Positions 51,369-61,700 of a stretch of 64,000 nucleotides of DNA are shown here, piece by piece. Made by a program: the position numbers and the translations under genes. The first letter of the stretch is position 1; each line of letters opens with the position of its first letter. The DNA comes from Lysobacteraceae bacterium. GTDB taxonomy: Bacteria; Pseudomonadota; Gammaproteobacteria; Nitrococcales; AK92. A model generated the notes under the pieces. It had not been told where the DNA came from and did no database searches. It saw only the letters and a program-made list of their open reading frames with translations. The DNA lies in contig JAAYIK010000006.1 in the NCBI GenBank assembly GCA_012523465.1, positions 1 to 64,000 on the forward strand, read 5' to 3'.

Positions 51369-54300
51369 TCAGCGGCCGCCGCTTTCCTCGCCGGCGGCGG
51401 CCGGTGCGTTTCTCCGGCGCGTGAACAGCCGCTCCACCAGCACGAAAAACAACGGCACGAAGAAGATGCCCAGCGAGGTGCCGACCAGCATGCCGCCGAG
51501 GACCCCGGTGCCGATGGAGTTCTGCGCGCCCGAGCCAGCGCCGGTGGCGAGGGCCAGCGGGGTTACGCCCAGCCCGAAGGCGAGCGAGGTCATCAGGATG
51601 GGGCGCAGGCGGTCGCGGACCGCGGCCATGGTGGCCTCGATCAGGTCCATTCCGGCCCGCTCCAAATAGTCCTTAGCGAAGGCGATGATGAGAATGGCGT
51701 TCTTGCTGGTGAGCCCCACCGTAGTCAGCATGGCGACTTGGAAGTAGATGTCGCGCTCCAGCCCGCGCAGCCAGCCGGCCAGAACCGTGCCGAGTATCCC
51801 CAGCGGCGCGGCCAGCAGCACTGCCGTGGGAATGGTCCAGCTCTCGTACAGTGCCGCCAGGCACAGGAATACCACCAGCAGCGACAGGGTGTACAGCAGC
51901 GGCGTCTGGGCGCCAGCTTCGCGCTCCTGATAGGACAGCCCGGTCCAGGCGACGTTGGTGCCGGCCGGAAGCTCCGCCGCCAGCCGCTCGATCTCCGCCA
52001 TGGCCTCGCCAGTGCTGATGCCGGGAGCGGCCTCGCCCTGGATTTGCACCGCCGGTAGCCCTTCGTAGCGTTCCAGCCGCGGCGAGCCGTAGCTCCAGGA
52101 CGAGCTGGCGAAGGCCGAGAAGGGCACCATCTCGCCCTGGGCGTTGCGCACCGACCACAGCTGCAGATCCTCCGGCACCATGCGGAATGGGGCGTCGGCC
52201 TGGAGATAGACTCGCTTGACCCGGCCGCGGTCGATGAAGTCGTCGATGTACCGTCCGCCCCAGGCGGTGCTGAGCACGTCGTTGATGGCGTCCATCGTCA
52301 GCCCTAGCGCCGCGGCGCGTTCGGTGTCGATGTGCAGTGCGAACTGCGGGGTGTCGTCGAGGCCGTTGGGGCGCACGTTGACGAGTAGCGGGCTTTGCAT
52401 GGCGGCGCCAAGCAGCTGGTTGCGGGCCGCCATCAGGGCCGCGTGGCCGAGCCCGCCGCTGTCCTGCAGATAGAACACGAAGCCCGCCGCCGTGCCCAGC
52501 TCGGGCATGGCCGGCGGCGCGAAGGCGAAGACCAGCGCATCCTGGATCGCGCCGAGCGCCGTCATGGCCCGTGCCGCCACCGCCTCCACGCTCAGCTCGG
52601 ACACGGTTCGCTCGGCCCAGTCCTTCAGCTTGATGAAGGCGATGCCGGTGTTCTGACCGCTGCCGCCGAAGCTGAAGCCCTGCACGCTGAAGACCGACTC
52701 GACGGCCTCGGTCTCGTTCTCCAGGAAATGCTGCTCCAGCCGGAGGATGGAGTTCATGGTCCGCTGCTGGGTCGCGCCGACCGGCGTTTGCACCTGGGCC
52801 AGCAGTATCCCCTGGTCTTCCGGCGGCAGGAAGGAGCTGGGGAGGCGCACGAACATCACCGCCATCAGCGCGGCCAGCACCGCGAAGACGAGGGCAAAGC
52901 GCTTGGGGCGGGTCAGGATCCCGCGCACGGCGCGCTGGTAGCGGCGGCTGCCGCGCTCGAAGTTGCGGTTGAAGGCGCCAAAGAAGCCTTTCTTCTCGAC
53001 GTGCCGTCCCGGCTCGAGCGGCTTGAGCATGGTGGCGCACAAGGCCGGGGTGAGCACGATGGCCACCAGCACCGACAGCGCCATGGCGGAGACGATGGTG
53101 GCCGAGAACTGGCGGTAGATGACGCCGGTGGAGCCGCCGAAGAAGGCCATGGGCACGAACACCGCCGAGAGCACCAGGCCGATGCCGATCAGCGCCCCGG
53201 TGATCTGGTCCATGGACTTGCGAGTGGCCTCCTTGGGCGACAGCCCCTCTTCCTGCATGATGCGTTCGACGTTCTCCACCACCACGATGGCGTCGTCCAC
53301 CAGCAGCCCGATGGCCAGCACCATGGCGAACATGGTCAGCATGTTGATCGATAGCCCCAGCGCGGCCAGCACACCGAAGGTCCCCAGCAGCACCACCGGC
53401 ACCGCGATGGTGGGTATCAGGGTGGCGCGCAGGTTTTGCAGAAACAGGTACATCACTAGGAAGACCAGGGCGATGGCCTCCAGCAGGGTGTGCACCACGC
53501 CTTCGATGGCCACCCGCACGAAGGGCGTGGTGTCGAAGGGCGTCACCGCCTTGAGGCCGGGCGGGAAGTTGGGGGCGAGCCGGGTCAGCGCCGCCTGCAC
53601 CGCGGCGGCGGTATCCAGGGCGTTGGCGCCGGTGGCAAGCGAGATGGCCATGCCTGTAGCCGGCTGACCGTTATAGCGGCTGATGAAATCGTAGTTTTCC
53701 GCGCCCAGCTCGATCCGCGCGACGTCGCCCAGGCGTAGCACCGAGCCGTCGAGATTGCTGCGCACCACGATGCTGCGGAACTGTTCCGGTGTCTGCAGGC
53801 GCTGCTGGGCGGTGATGACAGCGTTGAGCTGCTGTCCACCGACGGCGGGCGTGCCGCCCAGCTGTCCCGCCGCCACCTGGGCATTCTGCGCCTGGATGGC
53901 CGCGATCAGGTCGGCAGGAACCAGGCGGTAGGTCTCCAGCTTGCTCGGATCTATCCAGATGCGCATGGCGTATTGGGCGCCGAAGACTTGTACGGTGCCG
54001 ACCCCTTCGACGCGGCTGATCGGGTCGACCAGATTGGCGATGACATAGTCCGAGATGTCGGTGCGCTCCATCTCGCCGGTCTCCGACACGAAGCCCAGCA
54101 CCATCAAAAAGCCGGTGCTGGCCTTGGTGACGCTGACGCCCTGCCGCTGTACTTCCTGCGGCAGCAGCGGCATCGCCAGCTGCAGCTTGTTCTGCACCTG
54201 GACCTGGGCGATGTCGGGGGCGGTGCCGGTGGCGAAGGTGAGCGTGATGGAGGCGCGGCCGTTGGAGGAGCTGGTCGAGGCCATATACAGCAGCCCGTCC

Positions 54301-54515
54301 AGTCCCTTCATGTTCTGCTCGATGATTTGCGTCACCGAATCTTCCACCACCTGGGCCGAGGCGCCGGGGTAGGTGGCGTCGATGGTCACGGTGGGCGGGG
54401 CGACGATGGGATACTGCGAGATCGGCAGATTAAAAATCGACAGGCCGCCGGCCAGCATGATGATGATGGCGATAACCCAGGCGAAGACCGGGCGATCGAT
54501 GAAAAAGCGTGCCAT
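51369..54515 (-). CDS. RND efflux pump inner-membrane subunit, HAE1/AcrB-type
   Basis: The 1048-aa protein has the AcrB length and layout. It starts [20 protein letters not shown]. The first periplasmic loop has [20 protein letters not shown]. Span 4 contains [20 protein letters not shown], with the two proton-relay Asp, and the proton-relay Lys segment of span 10 and [17 protein letters not shown] are in the second half. The hydrophobic pore and docking domains match MexB/AcrB. It pumps drugs and biliary-type amphiphiles with a periplasmic adaptor and TolC. No acrA-like adaptor or tolC gene lies on either side, so it is an unpaired pump in this window. ATG 54515 with AGGAACC upstream. Confidence 0.95.
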   Translation of the reverse strand: MARFFIDRPVFAWVIAIIIMLAGGLSIFNLPISQYPIVAPPTVTIDATYPGASAQVVEDSVTQIIEQNMKGLDGLLYMASTSSSNGRASITLTFATGTAPDIAQVQVQNKLQLAMPLLPQEVQRQGVSVTKASTGFLMVLGFVSETGEMERTDISDYVIANLVDPISRVEGVGTVQVFGAQYAMRIWIDPSKLETYRLVPADLIAAIQAQNAQVAAGQLGGTPAVGGQQLNAVITAQQRLQTPEQFRSIVVRSNLDGSVLRLGDVARIELGAENYDFISRYNGQPATGMAISLATGANALDTAAAVQAALTRLAPNFPPGLKAVTPFDTTPFVRVAIEGVVHTLLEAIALVFLVMYLFLQNLRATLIPTIAVPVVLLGTFGVLAALGLSINMLTMFAMVLAIGLLVDDAIVVVENVERIMQEEGLSPKEATRKSMDQITGALIGIGLVLSAVFVPMAFFGGSTGVIYRQFSATIVSAMALSVLVAIVLTPALCATMLKPLEPGRHVEKKGFFGAFNRNFERGSRRYQRAVRGILTRPKRFALVFAVLAALMAVMFVRLPSSFLPPEDQGILLAQVQTPVGATQQRTMNSILRLEQHFLENETEAVESVFSVQGFSFGGSGQNTGIAFIKLKDWAERTVSELSVEAVAARAMTALGAIQDALVFAFAPPAMPELGTAAGFVFYLQDSGGLGHAALMAARNQLLGAAMQSPLLVNVRPNGLDDTPQFALHIDTERAAALGLTMDAINDVLSTAWGGRYIDDFIDRGRVKRVYLQADAPFRMVPEDLQLWSVRNAQGEMVPFSAFASSSWSYGSPRLERYEGLPAVQIQGEAAPGISTGEAMAEIERLAAELPAGTNVAWTGLSYQEREAGAQTPLLYTLSLLVVFLCLAALYESWTIPTAVLLAAPLGILGTVLAGWLRGLERDIYFQVAMLTTVGLTSKNAILIIAFAKDYLERAGMDLIEATMAAVRDRLRPILMTSLAFGLGVTPLALATGAGSGAQNSIGTGVLGGMLVGTSLGIFFVPLFFVLVERLFTRRRNAPAAAGEESGGR

Positions 54516-54908
54516 GTGGCGCGGTTCCTGATAGCAGGACGCCGTCCGGCGCGGCCGCAAGGCGGACGCAGCGGAAACGAAAAGACCGGCCGGCGCGGGC
54601 GGTTCCACTGCTTAGCCGGCGGTATTGGCTCGCTTGCGGCCAAACCAACAGTGCGCCGGGCGGACCCTGTACGCGCCCGCCTGCCGTAGCCGAACGGGCG
54701 CCTGATTCCCCGCATAGATAGGCACGCCCGGGGCGTGAACCAAGCGCGTTCGCGACCTGGCGGGAGGCCGGAATCGGTTAACGCTCGGTTTATGTTCGCA
54801 TGCTCTAATTTCACGCTGTCGCTGCTGAGCGACAGTTGCATGCCTGTTTTCTTCAGAAGAAAGCAAACAAAAGAACGACCCAGCCGAAACGCTTGGAGGG
54901 GGCATCTG
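54516..54908 (+). promoter_or_regulatory. Divergent region between RND pump and sapC
   Basis: No gene. The right third is AT-richer (GTTTATGTTCGCATGCTCTAATTT near 54787-54810) and the divergent orientation means two promoters are expected. The GGAGGGGG ribosome site for sapC is at 54895-54902. Confidence 0.35.
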
Positions 54909-55646
54909 ATGAGCGCGCTTCTGTTCTATCAGCGCCCGATTCCGCTCAACCGCAAGACCCACAAGGATCTGCGGCTGAAAGCAAACGGCGCCGACTTCTC
55001 CTTTGCTGCCAAAACCAATTCCGTGCCGCTGGCGGCAAGCGAGTTCTACGACGCCCAGCGCGACTATCCCATCGTGTTCGCCAATACCGGTGAAGGGGTG
55101 CCGGTGCCACTAGCGCTGCTCGGGCTGCGCCAAGGCGAGAACCTGTTCGTGGCCGAGGACAAGCGCTGGGAAGCCGACTACATCCCGGCGTTCGCGCGCA
55201 GCTATCCCTTCGTGCTGGCACGCAACGAGGGGGCTGACGATTTCCTGGTTTGCGTCGACGAGACGGCACCCTTCCTCGACAAGGACGAGGGCGAGCCGCT
55301 GTTCACCGAGGACGGACAGGAGAGCGAAGCCCTGCGCAGCCGGGTCGATTTGCTCAGCGAGTTCCAGGGCCACATGCAGCGCACCCGCGAGTTCTGCGAG
55401 CGCCTGGCCGAGCTGGGGCTGTTCAAGGAGGTGACCCTGCAGGTGGTGCCCGAGGGTGGTGAGCCGCTGTCGCTGCAGGGCGTGCAGGTGGTGGACGAGC
55501 CCAAGCTGGTTGCGCTGGCGGATGACCAGGTGTTGCCGCTGTTCCGAAGCGGAGAGCTGGGCTGGATTTACGCCCACCTTGCCTCGCTGCGCAACGTGCA
55601 GCGGCTCACGCGGCGGCTGGCGCGACGGCTTCACAAGGCTGCTTGA
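54909..55646 (+). CDS. SapC-family protein
   Basis: The 245-aa protein begins MSALLFYQRPIPLNRKTHKD and follows the SapC family: DFSFAAKTNSVPLAASEFYD, YPIVFANTGEGVPVPLALLG, GLRQGENLFV, AYARSYPFVL-like IPAFARSYPFVLARNEG and CVDETAPFLDKDEGEPLF. SapC is known from Campylobacter S-layer secretion loci. Here it is 61 bases upstream of a giant filamentous adhesin, so a role in its export or maturation is likely. GGAGGGGG precedes ATG 54909. Confidence 0.88.
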   Translation: MSALLFYQRPIPLNRKTHKDLRLKANGADFSFAAKTNSVPLAASEFYDAQRDYPIVFANTGEGVPVPLALLGLRQGENLFVAEDKRWEADYIPAFARSYPFVLARNEGADDFLVCVDETAPFLDKDEGEPLFTEDGQESEALRSRVDLLSEFQGHMQRTREFCERLAELGLFKEVTLQVVPEGGEPLSLQGVQVVDEPKLVALADDQVLPLFRSGELGWIYAHLASLRNVQRLTRRLARRLHKAA

Positions 55647-55707
55647 TTAATAAGGAAGGATTCTTCTCGGCATAACGGTGGCCATGCCTTCTGGAGTGGG
55701 GGCTGCG

Positions 55708-58700
55708 ATGAACGACATTAAGCAAAGCGAAGTGGTACCAGGGTCGGTGTCCAGGCTGGGCGTTTTCGCCCATTTCCAGCAGTCCGTCACGCCGAGGAGG
55801 TCCGCGCCATTGTTGCGCAGCCCCGCGCTGCTGCCGCTGGTGCTCGCCACGCTGCGCGCCGCCAGCGCGACGGCTGGCGCGGCGCCCAATACCAGCATCG
55901 TCGCCAACGGCCGCACCAACACGCAAGTCGTCCAGAACGACGACGTATGGACGGTGACCACTGGCACGGTAAGCGGCCAGACCGGTTTCAATGCCTTCAG
56001 CCAGTTCCTGCTCGGCAGCGGCCACACCGCCAACCTGAAGCTGTCCGGTGATACCAGAAACCTGGTCAACCTCGTCGACAGCAAGGTCGAGATTCACGGC
56101 ACCCTCAACAGCCTCTACGAGTCGGGGCAGATCGGCGGCAACGTCTTCTTTGCCAGTCCCGCCGGCTTCGTGGTCGGCAAGGACGGCGTGATCAACGTCG
56201 GCAGCCTCGCGGTCACCACGCCGACCCAGGCGGCCATGGACGCGGTGCTCGAGAACCTCGATGCTGCCGCCCTCATGGATGGCAGTATCGCGCTGGAGCC
56301 GGGGGCCGTCATCAGCATCGAAGGCAAGGTCAATGCGCTCGACTCGGTGACCCTGCGGGCACCGAAGATCGAGGTTCCCGGCCAGATTCTGGTGGGCGAC
56401 CAAGCCCAGGCAGCCATCGAAGCCCTGGCCCTCAATATTGACGGGCAGCTTCTCGCCGCCGGCCTAATCGAGGATGGCGGCACCATTCGCCTGATCGGCC
56501 GCGACTCGGTCAGCGTCAGCGGCACACTGGCCGCCAATCGGGTGGAGGATGGCGAGATTCTCATCACCGCCACCAAGGTGGTCGAGATCGACTCCGGCAT
56601 CGCCGAGGCCGAGGCCGTGGTGGACATCTCCGGCGAGGTCAGCGGCGGCAACATCGTCGTCCGGGCCGTGGCCAAGGCTGGTGCCGAGTTCGACGACGCC
56701 GCCGCCGAGCGGGGCGATGGCCTCACCCTTGTCGATGCTGCGGATCTGAGTGTCATCGACCTGCTGGAGCTGGGCGTCGACTTCGCCAAGGGCGAGGCCG
56801 AGCTGGGGGCCGTGTGGGCCAAGGCCGATGCCCGGGTGATTGTGCGTGACGGCGCCGCGCTGGATGCTGCCCATGACCTGACACTGGAGGCCCAGGCCGA
56901 GCGCATCGCCAAGACCCCCGCGCTCAAGACCAAGCCCGACAAGACCGACCTTTACAGCATCGCAGCCGTGCTCGGCGCAGCCACCGGCACCACCGAGGTG
57001 CGGGTAGAGGACGGCGCGCGCCTCGAGGCCGGCGAAGAAGTCACCATCCAGGCCAGGAGCGTCAACCAGGTGGACGTGCAGGCCACGTCCGTCACCGCCA
57101 ATGAGGAAAGCTACGCGGCCCTCACCCTGGCCGTGGGCATCGCTGACGTGGACACCAACGTCCGGGTGGATGCCGGTGCCACGCTTGAGAGCGGCGGTCA
57201 GGCACACATCAGCGCCCGAAACGACAACGCGTTCGGCGTCGAGGCCGCGGTCATGGCCGTGGGGGATGCGGTCATCGGCGGCGCGGCGGCGCTGAGCCAC
57301 TTCAGCACGACGGCCGATGCGGAACTCGCTGCCAGTCTGGACGCCGGGCAGGTGGCCGGCGATCTGGTGATCGATGCGCGCTCCCATACCAGCGAGAATC
57401 TGGTCTCCGCCACCACTGCCACTGGCGCTGCACCCAGTTCCAAGCTGCAGAAGGTCAAGGACGGGGCCAGCAAGCTGGGCACGTTGGTCCAAAAAGCGCA
57501 AAAGAAGGGCGAGGACAAGGCCGATAAGGCGGCCGGCAACAACGAGCCGGATTCGGGCCAGCCGGTGAAGCTGTCATCGGCGCTGGCCCTATCCTTCAAC
57601 GACCATGGCGCCAGCGCCCGGATCGCCGACGGCGCCAAGGTGGAGGTGGGCGGCGACCTGGTGGTGAACGCCCAGGTCAAGAGCGAAGGCATCCGCAACA
57701 TCGCCGAGAGCAAGGTCACCACCCAGGCCAAGAAGCGCGAAGGCGATGGCCTGGTCACCGGCAGCGCGGCCATCGCCATCGGCATCTTCCGCCATGATGC
57801 CCAGGCCATCGTGGGCGAGGGCGCCGAGCTCGCCGCCGAGCGCATTGGCGTCAACGCCAGCTCCGAGCTGCCGCTGACCGTGACGGTGTTCGACAAGTGG
57901 GACACCGAGGCGGAGCTGCTGGACAATCTCGCGGCCAACCTCTCCGTCCCCAACCCGGCCAGGCAGATCTTCACCAGCCACGCCAATGCTACCGGCCAGG
58001 CCGAGGAGTTCGGCTTCGCCGGCGCCTTGAGCTATTTCGAGAGCGAGAACAGCGCCCGGGCCTGGATCGGAGACGGCGCCAAGCTTGCCAGCCGGGCCGA
58101 TGGCGGCGCCTGGAGCAGCGAGCTGGACGGCGACTTCAGGGTCGATTGGCAGGATGCGGTAAGCGTCCAGGCCAGCACTGTCAGCGAAAGCATCAACGTC
58201 GCGGGCAATTACCAGCTGCTGGGCCTTGGAGGTACCGGCGGCGGCAAGGAGGCGGCCAGCGTCGGCGGCGCCTTCAACTGGGTGAACTACAGCAACACCG
58301 CCGAGGCCGGCATCGGTGCCGGCGCGGTGGTATCGGCCGACGGCGTGGTCGTGGACGCTCACAGCCGCGACTGGTTCCTTACCCTCAGCCCCAGCGCCGG
58401 CAAGGGCACCAGCATCGCCGGCAATGGCATCTTCGCCCTCAACCAGATTGATAACCGTACTCACGCCTCTATCAGCCATGATGCCACCATCGAGGCCCGG
58501 CGCCTGGGGCTGGACGCCTACCAGGAGCTGGCCGTGTGGAGCTTCGGCGGCGCCCTGGCCCAGGGCGAGGCCGTCTCGGCGGCGGCTGCCATCGCTGCCA
58601 ACGACGTACGCACCGACACCCGCGCCTTCATCGGCGACAACGCCGCCGGGCCCGACGAGGAGCCCGCGCGGGAGGGCAGCGGCAGCGTCAGCGCCGACCT

Positions 58701-61700
58701 GGTGCGCGTGGAAGCTATCACCGACGGCCAGGTGGTGTCGATAGCCGTGGCCGGCGCTGTCACCAGCTCCAGCGAGCCCAAGCCCAAGGCCGACGGCGAG
58801 TCCGACGGCGGCTTCATCGGCAAGATCAAGGGCCTGCTCAGCTTCAAGACCAAGAAGGCGTCGGACCAGGCCAATGCCCAGCTGGACGGCTCGTCCGTGG
58901 TCGATAAGGCTAGCCAGGAGCTGAACGCTCAGCAGACGGCCCAGGGCGAGCAGCCGGGGCAGCATCAGCCGCAGACCAAGCCGCTGTTCGGGTTGTCCGT
59001 CTCCGGCGCGGCCACCGCAACCATTGCCGAACAGGACACGCAGGCCTACATCGATGGCGTCACCATCCGCGCCTACGACTCTGACCAGCGCACCGACCTT
59101 GCCGTCCAGGCCAAGAACGATACGGATCTAATCAGCGTCGGCGGCGCTGCCGCCTTCAGCCGGGCCAACAAGGAGAGCGTGGAATACCACGCCGCGGTGG
59201 CCGGCGCAGTCTCCTTCAATCTCATCGATAACGACACCTATGCCGGCCTGCGCCATATGACCATGGAGCGGGCCGGGGAGGTGGCCGTGCAGGCGCTCAC
59301 CGCCGGCGATTCGGTGGCTATCGGCATCGCGCCGGCCCTGGACGCCTCCGGCCAGGGCGAGGGCGGCAGCGCTGCGGCGTCCGTCTCCATCAGCTGGATC
59401 GAAGGCAGCACCCGGGCAGAGATCGCCGACTCCACCCTGGAGGGCGAGGGCGATCTGGAGGTCACCGCCTACGACCGGGCTCAGACCATCACCGGTGGCG
59501 GTGCCCTCAACGCTGGCAAGGGCAAACTGGGGTTGGGCCTGTCGGCGAGCCTGGCCCATGTGGCCAAGGACACCGTTGCCCGAATCGCCGACAGCCAAAT
59601 CTCCGGTTTCGATGCGGTGGGGGCGCGCGCCATCGCGGTCAGCCGCCTCATCACCGCCGCCGGCAACATCGGCGCCACCAAGGACGGCACCGTCCTGGTG
59701 GGTTCCTTCGTGTTCAACGACCTGGCCAACACGGTGCGCGCCGAGGTGAGCGGCAGCACCCTGGAGGACATCAGCGGCAACGTCGACGTGCTGGCCGCGA
59801 GCAGTAGCAGCGAACCAGCACTGGATGCGCTCCTCGGCGCCCGGCGCGATCGCGGCCTGGAGACCAGCCTCGACCCGGGCCAGGCCCCGGAGCTGGAAGA
59901 GGGCGAGGAGCAGGTCATTCAGGATGCCCGCTTTGGCGCGGATCGCGGCGGAGCGCTGGTGATCGGCGTTGCCGGCACCGGCGCTGGCGGCGGCAATGCC
60001 GCCGGCCTCTCGGCGGTGGCCAACGTGGTGCGCAACCAGTACCAGGCCGTGCTGGAGGGCACGCAGGTGAGCACCGATGGCGAGGTGAGCGTCAGCGCCC
60101 GGGACGACTCCCAGGTGATCGGCGTGGCCGTGGGCGTCGCCGGTGCCAAGGACACCTTCGCTGGCATGGGCTCGGTGGTGGGCAATGTCGCCACCGGGAG
60201 CGTGACCGCCCGGGTCGGGGAGCTTGATGCCGACGGCCATACCACCATCATCAGCGCCGCGGCGCTGGATGTTAGCGCTTATGATGGCACTGAGCTATGG
60301 GCCGGCGCCGGCAGCGTGGCCGGCAGCGGCGGCAAGGCCGGCATCGGTGCCTCCGTGGCCTTCAACGCCACGACGGACATCGATGTGGACGGCTCCGGCG
60401 GCCGAGGCACCGAGGCCATCGTGGTCAACACCGATCTGGAGCTTGGCGCCGATGGCGGCAGCGGCGCCCTCAAGGTGGACGCTCTGGCCGACTCTTCTCT
60501 ACGCGCCATCGCCGTCTCCGGCGCCGGCGCCAGCGGAGTGGCCCTGGGTGGGTCGCTCAGCTTCAACCTGATTAACGACCAGGTCGCCGCCCGTTTGAGC
60601 GGCAGCAAGGTGAACGCACAGCAGGTCACGGTCAGCGCCCGCGACCGGGACGAGGAGAGCGGCAGCCGCGCCTCCATCTGGGCCTTGGCGGGCAACGTGG
60701 TCGGCTCCAGCGGCCAGGCGGCCGTGGGTGCTTCCTTCGCCGTCAATACCATTGCTAGCAGCCTAGAAGCCGAGGTGAAGGATAGCCACCTCACGGTGGA
60801 CAGCGACACCCTGGTGGCGGCCGAGAGCGGCAGCGAGATCATCAGCATCGCCGTGGGTGGCGCTGGCACTAGCGGCACCGCGGCGGGCATCTCCAGCACC
60901 GTTAATACCATCGCCAAGAGCGTCCACGCGCGGCTTATCGACAGCACCGTTACCGACGGCTCTGGCATGGGCAATCTCTTCGTCCGCGCCGGCGATCGCT
61001 GGGACGATGGCGGCAACGGCTCCACCATCTGGAGCTTGGCCGGCAACGTGAGCGGTGCCGGCAAGGTGGCCGCGGGGCTGGCTGCAGCGGTGAACACCAT
61101 TAGCAACGAGCTCGTTGCCGAGGTCGAGGGCAGCACCGTCGACCTCGACGGCGCGGTCCTGGTCAAGGCCGACTCCGGCAGCGAGATCAAGTCCGCTGCT
61201 GTGGCTGGCGGTGGTGCCGGCACGGCCGCCGTGCAGGGGTCGCTGGCAGTCAACACGGTCGCCAACACCACCCGAGCCACCGTCCAGGGCGGCAGCCTCG
61301 GTGGCGGGCAGGTGCGGGTGGAGGCCCGCGAGCGCAGCGCCGCCAGCGATCACCGCACCACCATCCACGCCCTGGCCGGCAGCGTGTCCGGGGCAGGCAC
61401 CGCGGCGGTGGGCGGTGCGGTCGCCGTCAACACAATCGCCAATGACCTCATTGCCAGCGTCGACGCCGCCACCATCGAAGGCGACAGCCTCCAGGTGCTC
61501 ACTGCCACCGGCAGCGAGATCAAGTCCGCCGCCGCTTCCGGGGCCGGTGCCGGTACCGCAGCGGTGAATGGCGCGGCCACTATCAACACCATCGCCAACC
61601 GCAGCTTGGCGCTGCTGGCCAACGCCACCGTCACGGCCGACACCCTGCGGGTGCAGGCCAGTGACGTGGCCGCCGACGGCGGCGCGGGCTCCCTCATCCA

